From Emmonsiellopsis sp. PD_33 (lineage: Eukaryota > Ascomycota > Eurotiomycetes > Onygenales > Ajellomycetaceae), in the NCBI GenBank assembly GCA_032988165.1, contig JANTQF010000014.1, positions 62,001 through 126,000 of the forward strand: DNA of 64,000 nucleotides, read 5' to 3'. Below, piece after piece: positions 34,050-45,494 of this stretch. The first letter of the stretch is position 1, and every line of letters starts with the position of its first letter. Both the position numbers and the translations under genes were made by a program. The notes beneath the pieces were generated by a model. The model was not told the DNA's origin. It searched no databases and saw only the letters and a program-made list of their open reading frames with translations.

Positions 34050-37000
34050 CTCTTGAGTCACTTGCTTGAATATCTTTCTCAACATTTGAACCACTTCATG
34101 GTGTCATTTTTTGGCTGAGTAAAGTTTATCCCAATTATTTTTCCACCTTGCTTCATAAATGTCTGACTGGGATTTATGAAGCTTTACATGTTTATTGAGC
34201 ACTCTTCTTTAGTGTTTCTCCATCTACTTTAGCTCTTGCATGAGTTGCCTTTATATAGGGTTCTGCCTTTACTAGTTTCAAGTAATATTTAGCAGTTTTA
34301 AACTGTCAATCTGCTGCTTCAGTGCACCTATCTGAGCTCAAGTATATAAGGTCAGGTGTTCACTTAGCCATTCCAAGTCTTTATGTATTAAGTCCAGTGA
34401 CTACTTTCCACTTTTCTACAAGAAATTTCAAAGAGTATAGTGTCATAGGTTCCTGATATTCTCCTTCTGAAGGTACTGACTAATCTCACTTGACTCTACC
34501 CTAATAGTAGGAAGTGGGATGGCTGAGTGATGTGTAGCATCTACTAGTTTTACAGTAGAAACCCAGGCATCTAGGTCTGTAGGAATTATGGGTAGTATCA
34601 AATCCAAGTTAGGGGGGTTATCACTGCAGGTCCAACTAACTAAAGGAAGCCACAGTATTTCATTTGGCTAGATGCATGGTAGATATTCTTGCTGCTGGTC
34701 ATGGTAGTACCTCATGAGATTATAGTGTGTGCTGACTCAAATCTGGAATTGCCCCTTCTTATTACATGCTCAGAAGCTGATGATACTAGGATAAGGGAGG
34801 ATTAAATGGCTGCAGATGAAGCTGTGCTTTAAGGTTTTCTACCACTCCTATACTTGCTCTCACCCAAATACCTCTTTAATACTAGAGAGGGACTGTTGAA
34901 AAAAGATGTAGTACAGTTTGTACTCCTAGTGTTGCTGCTGCTAGATGATGTTGTCTTCATCTCTATCTTAATTCCAGAGGAGCATGAAAAGGGCCTCAAT
35001 GCTAGAAATCTTCATATTATGCCTAGTAACTAAGTTTAAGTCACTCTTGAAGGGGAAATTCCAGAAGACCTTGCAGATACCATTCCTTATAAGTAGAATA
35101 TCTCCATGATAGACAGCATCAAGGTGTGTTGGATCTAGTGCATCCTTCTTGGCCCTACTAGAGAGTGTATTAAAGACATCTTTCTGGAAAACCCAGAGGT
35201 AGAGATTCATCAACAGCTGAAGAAGCAGTGCAGACTGGGAATGATCAGCTTGTCACTGACACATTTAAGTAAACACATCATTGAATATGATGAAGTCACT
35301 TTTAACTGATGTAACCTATTAGTATTACCTTTTAAATGCAGACTGAAGGCTCAGAGTATTAAAGACCATGTGTGTCCAGTGTGATGAACAGAAGATCATA
35401 GCTGCCCAGTCCAGCTTATCTAGAATCCATGTATATTCATACTTTTCTATTATAAAGCTCATTTCAATATCTTCCTGTATTCATTTCTGGTTAGAGCCCT
35501 GCAGTGGTGGTCTAACCTTTCAGTCAAGCTATAGATCATTACTGTGTTGAATGTGGTTGCCCTGGCTGCTATATGCATGTTGTAGGTACTGTAAGAACAT
35601 TATTATAATCTATGTATGCTCTTAGTGTACTATTACTCATGGCTGCAGGCTGTATACCATCTCAAATTCAGTATAAAGCTTGTTGATATTCCACTGCAGC
35701 CATCCAAGAATTTTGTCTGTTGGATGACAGAAGAATGGTGCTGAGCAAGTTAATATAGTAGGTAACATAATAAGAGGCCTGTCAGCCAAGCCTTCCTTCT
35801 GGAAGCTCTGATTGATTGCTGCCAGAAGAGTTCTAGTAACCCAGTACTCCTCTCAGATCCCAAAAGATTAGTTATAGCAGCCAGCTAGGGAGGCACAGCA
35901 CCACTACTTAGTGTGGCTGTAGGCAGAAAGTAATGTAGAGGGGGAATTACTAGCAGCCTTTCCAACTTGCTGCTAGGCTTTAACTAGCCTAGGGTCTAAT
36001 GCTAGAGTCTCTAGACTTTGATTATGGAAGGCATAATTCTTTCTAATGGTAAGAACATCTTTAGAGACATTGTACAGCTAGCAGTAGAGCAGCCTGCATC
36101 TGTGAAGTGAGGAGTGGTGAACTGACTCTAGTGTTAAAGACCCCATATTTCACAGAAATGATAGTGGGTAGAACTTTTTCTTTCAGATAGCTCTCTTATA
36201 ATTATTATTTAGAGGTAAGTCAGAGCTACTAGTAGACTCAGCTTCAGAATCAGTAGACTCAGCTTCAGAACCAGTAGACTTAGCTTCAGAATCAGATGTC
36301 AACCCTTCATTCTCATAGCTATCTTTACTGCTATTACTGTATTCATCTTGTGCTGTGGTGTCTAAATTCAGAGCTACTATATTATTATTTCTCTGGCCCC
36401 TAATCCAATCAGACCTCCAGGCTTGAAGATAGAGAGGGTCTTGAGATTTAGAGGATGCTCTCTCCTCAATCATAGTCTCCTAACTAGGATCTGAGGATGA
36501 CATATTACTGTCTTGAGTTTCAACTGAGGCTTCTAAATTAGCAAGCTAGTCACAGAAGCAATCCATGCAACATTGTCACTATATAAGTATGAGTGGTGTG
36601 TTGGAGGGCTGCTGATTGGAGAGGTAACTTCATTCTAATACAATCTCTTTTACAATGTTATAGAAGTCCTCTATCAGATACTGTGTGTTAATAGCATGCT
36701 CCTACATGCTCATGAAGTGTTGACACATGCCTGATCAGATTTTAGCTTATATTAAGAGCTTGAGGTTTTTTGTGGTGAGCAGAAGTTGAGGATTTCCAAA
36801 ATGTAATAATCCTACTATTTCAATTAATCTTTTAACTTCATCCCAAAGCTTAAGTAAGCCAGAGTATTACAGGGTGTAATGAAGGTCTTACTTTCAAGGC
36901 TACTCATGTTGTGTCTGAGTATAATTTTCAACTCAAGTTATAATTGCATTAAGAAGGATTTACTCAGCACTAGACAGCAATTATTGAAGAGCAGATGAGG

Positions 37001-38350
37001 AATAGCTGGCATGGAGAGCAGGAAGGAATATCTTATCAGTTCATTATATAAATTGATCTTTTGAGAAAATATAATTTTTGAGAAGTGGATCAAAGAGCTT
37101 TGGGACTAGCACATAGATCTCTACCTGCAGAAACCCAACTAATCATCCAAGTGGAAGGTGTGGAATCTAGTGTACTGGTTTATGGGTCTGGCATGGCTGG
37201 CCTATCTCTAGATTCAAGTATGAGACTAGAATAACAGTAAGATGAAGAGAAAATTGAAGATTGCTGACTAAAGATCATTCTAACCTCCACTCAAAATCTT
37301 GCTTGACTACAGTCAGGGTTGAAGTAAACCCTCCAGCACTATCAATATTCAATATAGCTTGTAGTGACTGAGGGGGTAAGATAGTATCATAATCCAGGTC
37401 TACAGTAAGGGTAGAGTCCAATGAGAGAGCTTCTGGTGATATTAAATGTGATGTAGAGCAAGTTGTAGAGTCATTACTACTCAGTGGGGAGGTAGCAGTT
37501 ATAGTAGAGGAAGATACAGTAGTAGTAGTAGGAACTAGCTTTTCACTGTATAGCTATCATCATTTTTCTGATGAAAGCATGGTCTCTCAAGAGATTAGAT
37601 GATAGGAAATACCCTCTTCTGTGAGTATATCTGGGCAATTTCAGCTCATCATCTCACTTAGAGATACTATGTTGATTGGTGTAGAAGTTGTAATATAGTC
37701 AGCTGGACTAGAGCAGTCATGGTGGCCCTGAAGCTGCTTAACTATCTCCTGGGCAAGTAGTTATGAGTCTAAATAGTATGGCCCTAGAGGTGGTGTGGCA
37801 ACAGTAAAGTCTGAGATTAAAACCTCAGTCTGGAAGATAGCTACTTCCCTATTCAGTCTGATAGGAGAGTAATTTGGTTCCAGATTATGGTTTATAGAGT
37901 CTAGTATACTATTTAGCTCATTATAGAATATAGTATAGGTAATAAATTACTTACTACTATTATTATTATTATTTATAGATAAAGGAGGATCATCACCAAA
38001 CTCAAAGCTAGAGAAATATTTAGAGTTCTGATCAGATGGTGCCCTTACTCCATCATTATCTCTAGTTAGCTCAATGGAGGGGTTATAAGGCTCAAAGCTA
38101 TAGCTTGTTAGATCTAAAGTATACTGATTAACCCAATCTTAAAAATAGTATAGGTAAAAAAACCTCATCATTATTATCATTATAGGTAATAGTTGGAATA
38201 GGATAATCAGATGACTCAATAGCATCTAAGTACTGGGAAGAGTTCAACAGCAGGAAAGAATCATCTAGAGGCTCAAAGTTATAAGTTAACTGATTAGATC
38301 CATTCTAAGTTATATTTTCTTATGCTTGTTCTCTTCTTACTTGATCTCAT
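34050..38350 (-). pseudogene. Long minus-strand hypothetical coding relic
   Basis: Minus-strand blocks in order: near 37450-37280 LDYDTILPPQSLQAILNID; 36473-36183 MIEERASSKSQDPLYLQAWR followed by a serine/glutamate repeat (SDSEAKSTGSEAESTDSEAE); about 35800 GLADRPLIMLPTILTC and PTDKILGWLQWNINKL; about 35400 HMVFNTLSLQSAF; 35213-34968 WVFQKDVFNTLSSRAKKDAL, LDAVYHGDILLIRNGI and FPFKSDLNLVTRHNMK; 34580-34480 LDAWVSTVKLVDATHHSAI; and a helical, coiled-coil-like end near 34200-34050. Amino-acid content is ordinary for a globular protein with an acidic linker. I recognise no domain. It stops where the gypsy RT begins. It may be one gene with introns or two. Confidence 0.4.
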
Positions 38351-38800
38351 TTCTGCTGCTCTTACTTTCACACTCTATCTTCTTCTCTTTTTGATGGATA
38401 CTTAGATGGTCATCCACATCAGTAATGCAGGTTAAGATGATGACTACTATTCTATTCAAATGATTATCTCATTTGATCCTCCTTTTGATTAATTGCTATT
38501 ATATTAAGATCATGCTCTAGACCTCTAGAAGTACCAGATAGACCTTCAGATGGCTTAATAGTATCTGAGTGCTGAGAAGAGTTTAACAGCAGGAAAGAAT
38601 CATTCAGAGGCTTAAAGTTGTGAGTTAACTGATTGGGTCCATTCTGAGTTATATTTTCTTATACTTATTCTCTTCTTGCTTGATCTCATTTTCATTGCTC
38701 TCACTTTCACACTCTATTCCCTTCTCTTTTTGATGGATACTTAGGTGGTCATCTGCATTAGTGCTGCATGTTAGGGTGGTAACCACTATTATCTATGGGC
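38215..38800. repeat. Tandem duplication, two units about 341 bases apart
   Basis: The block from GCATCTAAGTACTGGGAAGA (38222) to about 38455 recurs from GTATCTGAGTGCTGAGAAGA (38561) to about 38795, sharing AACAGCAGGAAAGAATCAT and CACACTCTATYYYCTTCTC. Differences are mainly transitions. Confidence 0.75.
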
Positions 38801-39425
38801 ATTTCAGAGAAATATTTGAATATATGAATAGAGCTTGAAAACCAGTTCTCCCATTTTTTATTAAAGAGAGAAGAAAAGTTTGTGCATTTTCCACTAAAAA
38901 GTAAACAGTGCTTCTCTCTCTCCTCATCTGAGCACTAGCAAACTTTAGTGTCCTTTTTTCACCACCCAGATTCAATCAATTGGTGACATTGTGTGGAAGT
39001 AGTTATCCAACAAGCCTTTTTATTAGGGCTAGAAAAAAAATGCACACCCAGGAGCTATTCTGGAGTAACTAGGCTAGTTTGCTTGTATTGGTTAAGCTGA
39101 TCTCCACCATTGAATGGCTTACTCAGCATAACTAATATAATTAAGCTTAAGGGTCTTATGAGAATATGATGCTAACAGACTGTCTCAGTGCTATGAGTTT
39201 TACTACAGTTCCTCAGTGCTTCCTCCTATGATCACATTTCCTTTTCTTTTTCCTCATATTTTTCTATTTTCAGGGTGTGATAAATACACTCTGTACTTTG
39301 GCTAAATGCACCTGGCCCAAGAAATGACTATTTTGAAAAAGGCATAGCCTATACACAGCTTTACATACAAAATGATCAATGTTTCAATATATCCATAATT
39401 TCTCTCTTCTTACCTATGATCTCCC
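38800..39425. other. No recognised gene
   Basis: Only a short minus-strand open frame (38975-38793) with no recognisable motif. Confidence 0.4.
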
Positions 39426-39429
39426 TCTG

Positions 39430-39700
39430 TACAGTGCTTCCTCTATGATGCCTGCAGCCAGCTCCAACTCTATGATTCCCCCCTTATAGTGCCTTCCTAT
39501 GACACCCACAGCAGCTCTTCTCCTCCATGTATATAATTCTTCTATCTACAGTGCTTCTCTTATGATGCCCCCAGCCCCTCTGCCACTGTAGGGGGGGAAA
39601 TCATAGGGGGGGAAGCTACAGGCATTATAGGAGAAGCACTGTATGGAGAAATCATAGAGGGGAAGAGAGCTGCAGGCATCATAGGGGAATCACTACAGAG
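39430..39700. repeat. Large imperfect inverted repeat built from a minisatellite
   Basis: The left half has three units of the type CAGTGCTTCYTYTATGATGC plus CTGCAG-like and TCTATGATTCCCC. The right half, from about 39590, carries the reverse complement: GGGGGGAAATCATAG, AGGCATTATAGGAGAAGCAC. The centre lies near 39585, so head-to-head arms of about 100-150 bases could form a hairpin. Confidence 0.7.
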
Positions 39701-39739
39701 TTATGATAGAGATCACTGGGGAAGAGCCATTAAGAGACC

Positions 39740-40145
39740 ACCAGTGTGAGAATCCAACTAGACCAAAAAGGATCAATCCTTAAGGGAAGGATGATTCTAA
39801 GTATGTTTTATCCCCTGAGAAATTGTTGATTGTGGGAGGCAGTTTCTAGTGCTAGAGGTGGTGAACTCATGTGTGAAAGGTTGGGTGCTTAGCATAGATG
39901 TCTAACTAGTAGTAAGTTGTGGTGATGCTCAGGCCCCTTGATAGTGCTTGATTATGACATTTTTAGCTGCAAGGCCCATGAAAATGAGATTTCTCCCAGA
40001 GTGTCCAGATTCAAACCATGGAGGGTAGGTATATTATAGGTAAAAACAATCCCTGTAAGGGATTTTCCCAGGCTCATAACTGTGAGAATCCAACTTGACT
40101 AAAAAGAATCAATCCTTAGGGTAAGAATGGTTCTTGAGTATTTTG
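39740..40145. repeat. Direct repeat pair of about 55 bases
   Basis: GTGAGAATCCAACTAGACCA followed by AAAAGGATCAATCCTTAAGG (39747) matches GTGAGAATCCAACTTGACTA followed by AAAAGAATCAATCCTTAGGG (40081). Reverse-complement relatives occur at about 45690-45725 and 46058-46095. Confidence 0.65.
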
Positions 40146-40237
40146 ACACTATCTTCTTAACTCCTAGTAGACATTGTGTTCAGTTTTGGTTGATCAGATC
40201 CTCACTGGGAAGCTAGATAATCTTTGAAATAAATATA

Positions 40238-40710
40238 GCATATTGAAATAACTGGCTTAGCAATTTAAAATGTAAAGAAGAGGGCCATAACTTATTAATG
40301 TAGAAGCTTGACTATCATTGAGATAAGCATGCAGCCAACTAACTGTTGGTGGCTGTAAGCCTCCAGTTGCCTGATTGGGCTTAGCATAATTATATGATTG
40401 CACAGTAGATAGATTCTCATGTTTTAGTATCCTCTCATTCATTTTTTTTGACCTAATTAACATGATATGGTTAGCTGTATCAAAATATAGCTACTAAACT
40501 AATAGAATTACTCATTGATCTAATTGATCTATTTGATTGGCACTTCTTTCTTAAATGTGGCTGTGATATTCTTAAGATGATAGATAGGAATCTCCCATGA
40601 ATACATTAATACAACTAAATACTGATAAATATATTGATTATCCAATATATTTTTATATAATTTATACTACTAAAACCACACTAATTGGGTCAAAAAAAAT
40701 AGATGAGGGG
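40238..40710 (+). repeat. Dispersed repeats (31965-like and family B), second copies
   Basis: 40238-40425 aligns with 31965-32170, and 40430-40710 shares blocks with 30680-30935, ending in ACACTAATTGGGTCAAAAAA. Together they suggest one composite element whose parts are scattered at 30.6, 32.0 and 40.3 kb. Confidence 0.45.
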
Positions 40711-40784
40711 ATAGCAATTAGAGTCTCTTCAATCTTTCTACATCAACCTAAGTGAGCAAGAATATGGGTCACATAACTATAGAT

Positions 40785-40954
40785 TTATGAGCCTTGCAGT
40801 GCAAGTCTCATCTCCCTCATCATTTCCTTCATTATTTTTCTCATCATTTTTCTTATTATTTTTCTTGTCATTTTCCTCATCATTTTCCTCATCATTTTTC
40901 TTGTTATTTTCCTTATTATTTTCCTCATTGTTTCCCTCATCATCTCCCTCATCA
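40785..40954 (+). repeat. 12-base pyrimidine minisatellite, short duplicate
   Basis: It begins with TTTATGAGCCTTGCAGTGCA (40786), the same leader that starts the longer array at 41187, and continues in units such as TTTTCCTCATCA. So leader plus array are duplicated about 400 bases apart. Confidence 0.7.
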
Positions 40955-41121
40955 GGTTGTGCTAGCTCAATTGGGAATGGTAGGAATTCTGTACCTGGTA
41001 CATATTTATAGGTTATGCTAGCTCAATTGGGAACAGTAGGAATTCTGTACCTAATACATATTTATGGATTGTGCTAGCTCAATTGGGAAAGATAGAAATT
41101 CTATACTCAGTACATATTTGT
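40955..41121 (+). repeat. 56-base tandem repeat, three units
   Basis: Units start at about 40955, 41011 and 41066 with GGTTRTGCTAGCTCAATTGG and contain GAATTCTGTACC and TACATATTT. TAGCTCAATTGG fits the pol III A-box consensus, but no B box is seen at the right distance. Confidence 0.8.
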
Positions 41122-41186
41122 GAGTTATCAGGTAAACCACACCAGTGCCTGCCTTCAATTAATATGCATCATTCCATGTAAAGTAG

Positions 41187-41947
41187 GATTTATGAGCCTT
41201 GCAGTGCAAGCCCCATCTTCCTCATTATTTCTCTTGTTGTTTCCCTTGTCATTTTTCTTATTAATTTCCTCATCAATTTCCTCATCAATTTTCTTGTCAA
41301 TTCCCTTATTGTTTCCCTCATTGTTTCCCTCATCATTTTCCTCATTGTTTCCCTTATCATTTTCCTCATTATTTTCCTCATTGATTCTCTCATTATTTTC
41401 CTCATCATTTCCCTCATTAATTTCCTTATCATTTCTCTCATTATTTTTCTTGTTGTTTCTCTTGTCATTTTCCTCATTATTTCTCTTGTTGTCTCTCTCA
41501 TCAATTCCCTTATCATTTTTCTTGTTATCTCCCTTGTTGATTTCCTCATCATTTCTCACATCATTTCCCATATTATTTTCCTTATTATTTCCCTTGTTGT
41601 TTCCCTTATCATCTTCCTTGTTGTCTTCCTCATTATCTCCCACATTATCTCACACATTGTCTTCCTTATTGTCTTCCTTATTATCTCCCTCATCATCTTC
41701 CTCATTGTCTCTCTTATTATCTCCTTCATCATCTCTCTCATCATCTCCCTCATCATCTTTCTCATTATCTCTCTCATCATCTCTCTCATTGTGTCTCTTA
41801 TTGTCTTCCTCATTATCTCCCTCATCATCTCCCTCATTGTCTCCCTCATTGTCTTTCTTATTATCTTCCTTATTGTCTCCCTCATTGTCTCCCTCATCAT
41901 CTCTCTCATTATGTTCCTTGTTGTCTTCTTTATTATTTCTCATACTC
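41187..41947 (+). repeat. Long 12-base minisatellite upstream of ZnF-JmjC copy 2
   Basis: About 60 units of the type CTCATYRTCTCC or CTCATTATTTTC in strict 12-base register. On the plus strand it reads as L/I/S/V-rich protein, on the minus strand as D/N/E/G/K repeats. Being open in several frames is a consequence of the period being a multiple of three. I do not call a gene from it. Confidence 0.85.
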
Positions 41948-41964
41948 AGCCATCTTGCAATGAG

Positions 41965-43458
41965 CCCCTCAATGAAGGAATGCCCTCTTTGTGGGAAACA
42001 GATTCCATTAAAGAAATATTATTATTATATGAAGAAGTAGTGTCAAGACAGATCAGAAGCTATTACTTGTCCAATTTACAACTGAATGATCCCCTAAGAT
42101 TATGAATGTTTCAAAGGTGATAGAAAATGTTGTCTGGTATGTGGAATGTTCAAAGATACAACAAATATTAGTTATCATATTAAAGTATGCTGCTATAAAG
42201 CAAGCAAACCTGTACCTAAAACACCTAATATTGAACCCAGTGATTACCCAGTATTTTCTCCCTTTTGCTATTCTTTCTCTACATTTAACTAATATAATGT
42301 GAGCTACAGATAGTAATATATTCTTATTGGAGCTATTTACTCTTGTCAGTGAGATCTCTGACCTTCAAAAGGAATAAAAATTTCCCAACTGCAGACTTGA
42401 CAACCTCACACTACTTGTTTCTGATGAGCTAGAGCTATCATGAGACACACCAGCTTTACTCTCTCCACCTGAGGTCTGGGATGAACAATTCTCTCCACAG
42501 AAGATATTTAATGCTGTGTATCTGCATATGAGAGATCTACCTGTTGAATATGTCTTTCAGGGTGGTAAGAGCATTCAGGGCAAGAATAAGGATATAAATA
42601 TCAGCAATGTTTTCTATCAGACTGATATACCTCTTCATGAATCTGATGCTTCACCTAAATCATTTTTAATCAACATCTCTCTCCTAAAAGAATTTTGCCA
42701 TTTATGACTCAGTCAGGCTCTAAGAGATCAGCTTCAGATTGCACAAGATGATGGAATTCATGTATTAGCAAATTTTGCACCTTCAGGCAGCTTTATTAAT
42801 ATTCATATTGGTTTGTGTAGACTCTCTCTATTATTCTTTGGATATTAGCTAATTGAAAACAGACCAGAATTGGCATGATTTGTCCCAATCTATTGGCAAC
42901 TCTAAGCATATATGGCTTTTATATCCCCCAACAGATAAAAACCTTGAGGTTTTTATATAGTTTTCAGGTGAATCTGGCTGTCTCACCAAAATCTCAAATC
43001 AACTTATGGGTAGATATATTACTCATATTGATTCAATCAAAGTTATGTATATCCCTTCTGGTTAACTACATGCAACTTTTACCACTCAATCTGGATCATT
43101 GATTGGCATAAATTTTGAATCCCTTGAGGATCTAAATGTCATGGCCCAGAGTGTTGGTATACATCTCTCAAGCCTAGACTAAACCTGCCATGCAGTACTT
43201 GATGACTTTAGTTAATACACAAAAACTGTCTTGCATTTTCTCCACAATGAGTTTGAAGGAGGAATCATTACTGTTGTACTAAGTAATTAGATTAAGTTTT
43301 TGAAAAGGGTTATAGTAGATGCATTACAGAACAAACATTTTCAGCAGGTAATATATACTTTTCTTGATCATCTCTAGGCACATTTATTAGAGAAGAAAGC
43401 ATCTTACTATAACATACATCATGAAGATGTGCTACACCATGTCAAATCAGAGTATTAG
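41965..43458 (+). pseudogene. Zinc-finger plus JmjC gene relic, copy 2
   Basis: Near 41970-42040 a C2HC-like finger reads ECPLCGKQIPLKKYYYYMKK and, after a stop, C; a second at about 42125-42195 reads CCLVCGMFKDTTNISYHIKV. Then come LLVSDELELS-like and LSPPEVWDEQFSPQKIFNAV, and LANFAPSGSFINIHI to 42810. A 52-base intron (42811-42862) with an AGCTAAT branch site splits the D codon of HID. Next are HIWLLYPPTDKNLEVFI, GRYITHIDSIKVMYIPSG and LHATFTTQSGSLIGINFES. The C-terminal block (YTKTVLHFLHNEFEGG) ends near 43458. The JmjC H-x-D...H set is visible. It differs from copy 1 at many CA/TG/TA sites, and stops show decay. Confidence 0.7.
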
Positions 43459-43459
43459 G

Positions 43460-43895
43460 TTGTGTGGTCTTGATTCTGAAGCTTAGATGTGCTTTTTTTT
43501 TTCCATTTTCTCTTTACACTAGATTGTATCTTAATCCCAAATCTTCTACATTTAAAATAATATGCTTCTATATAAATTTGTTGAGATATTTGGTTTTGAA
43601 AACTATCAAAAGAGCTGAATTTTAGTGTAAATTGCAGGGAGGTATGGATACTTTTAATGAGGCACTGTAACATCATGTGTCTTAGCCTTGGCTGCATGTC
43701 TAGTAACTTCATCCCTATCAAATCAATACACTATATGACATCCCTATTAGTATGTATAATCACCAATTCCTGTCTTCTTACAATCCTAGAATTCATTTTT
43801 CCATAATTATAAGAGAGAAGGGAAGAGGTGCACATACTCTTAAGTATAAAGGTAAACTGAAAGGTTAAAGGTAAACTGAAAGGTCAAAGAAGTAA
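43460..43895. other. No secure gene; short repeat shared with 49.7 kb
   Basis: GGAGGTATGGATACTTTTAA followed by TGAGGCACTGTA (about 43636) matches GGGGGTGTGGATACTTTTGA followed by TGAGGCACTGTA (about 49717). Both translate to a GGxDTFxEAL-like word. Similarity beyond about 45 bases is weak. Confidence 0.4.
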
Positions 43896-43899
43896 TTCT

Positions 43900-45490
43900 A
43901 GAGGTACTAAATGTAATAGGAGCTGGTGTGGCCAGAGTGGGTTCATCCTCAGTGTTAACAGTTAATGAGGAGTGAATTTCTGGAGATGAGAAAATAGTAG
44001 GCTCATGCCCAAGGATAATATTTCTTGAAGAGTTAACATGTTGAGGTGGAGAGGAAGTCTCAGAGAGTTCAATAACAGAAGATCAGAGGGGGGTAGCAGC
44101 CTCATCCTTAAGGGTAATAATTATTGAAGAGTTAACATGTTGAGGCAGAGAGAAAGTCTGAGAGAGTTCAATAATAGAAGATCAGAGGGGGATAGCAGGC
44201 TCATCCTTAATGATAATGATTGTTGGAGAGTTAACATGTCAAGGCAGAGAGAGAGTCTGAGAGAGTTCAATCTCAACAGAAGATTGGAGGGGGGTGGCAG
44301 GCTCATTCTTAATAGTAATGATTATTAGAGAGTTAATATGTTGAGGTGGAGAGAGAGTCTGAGAGAGTTCAACCTCAACAGAAGATTGGAGGGGAGTAGC
44401 AGGCTCATCCTCAATAATAATGATTGTTGGAGAGTTAACATGTTGAGGTGGAGAGAGAGTCAGTTCATCCTTAATGAGGATGATTTTTGATGAGTAGACT
44501 ACTTAATGGAGAACTCTTTCAGCAGTAGCTTGATGTCTAGCAAGCTGAAGGTAGTTGGTTTGAGCTGTAGAGAGAGTTCAAGAAATTCCATCTGAAATAG
44601 AAGATTGAAGGGGGGTGGCAGGCTCATTCTTAAGGGTGATGATTATTAGAGAGTTAATACATCAAGATGGAGAGGGAGTCAGTTCATCCTTAATGAGAAT
44701 GATTTTTAGTGAGTAGACTGCTTGATGGAGAATTGAAGCAGGACTGGTACATCTTTTAGTAATAGCTTGATGTCTAGCAAGCTGGAGGTGGTTGGTTTAA
44801 GCTGTAGAGAAAGTTCAAGAAATTTCATTTAGAATAGAAGATTGAAGGGGGGTGGCAGGCTCATCCTCAAGGGTGATAATTGTTAGAGAGTTAACACATT
44901 GAGGTGGAGAGAAAGCTGGTTCATCCTTAATGAGGATGATTTTTAGTGAGCAGACTACTTGATGGAGAACTAGAGTAGAACTAGCACATCTTTTAGTAGT
45001 AGCTTGATGTCTAGCAAGCTTGAGGTGGTTGGTTTGAGGCACTATATTATATTATGTCATTATTAGCATATAATCCCAAAAAATTGCCTCATCATTGATC
45101 TAGAAGGGACAAGCATACTCTTTAGCATTGAAGGAAAAATAACCTTGGCTTATTTTCTTCATTGAAATGAATAATATAAAGGTACTCTATAGATAAGCCT
45201 GTTATATATATGAGGGATGAAACCAGCTATTCTAGCTATCAGACCCAAATTGAACATGCTAAAATTTGGGAAATGAATAATAATTTTCTTTAGGCCCTCC
45301 CCCTTACCAAAAGAAGCACAGCACATTGCTAATAGACTGGTGGTCACTACCTTAGTCAACTTGAGGAATATACAAACATTAGTCATAGAAAAACAATCAT
45401 AGCTTTTTAAGCATATAATTACTATCTGTATTGTGCCCTGACAGACTGATGCTACAATCACACCTGGCCCATCTTCTGTATTCCACAAGA
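43900..45490 (-). pseudogene. Hypothetical minus-strand protein with two-level repeat array
   Basis: The start at 45488 (MWNTEDGPGVIVASVCQGTI) leads a block with VVTTSLLAMCCASFGKGEGL and FNLGLIARIAGFIPHIYNRL, unknown to me. After about 45050 the protein enters repeats. Module X (TNHLKLARHQATTKRC) alternates with module Y (DEPATPLQSS preceded by VNSLTIITLE) at a period of about 236 bases, seen at 45001, 44764 and 44528. From about 44440 to 44030 only Y units follow at 99-102 bases (PPQHVNSLTIITLEDEP). Y units are whole codons long, so selection on a protein once acted. Stops are few within the array. Function unknown; no DNA-binding or catalytic motif seen. Confidence 0.5.
44030..45040 (-). 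repeat. Tandem repeat array, 99-102-base units and 236-base higher-order units
   Basis: GTTAACATG-type words lie at about 44032, 44131, 44230, 44332 and 44434; AGCTTGATGTCTAGCAAGCT at 44528, 44764 and 45001. The two periods join at about 44460. Confidence 0.85.
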
Positions 45491-45494
45491 ACCT

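Noticed and set aside
40955..41121. tRNA or SINE promoter in the 56-base repeats
   Set aside because: The A-box match recurs in each unit but no B box is found; kept only as a tandem repeat.
41120..42040. A 306-codon open frame rich in Leu/Ser/Ile/Phe, with acidic open frames on the other strand
   Set aside because: It is created by a 12-base pyrimidine minisatellite whose period is a multiple of three, so several frames are open at once. No start context or domain.
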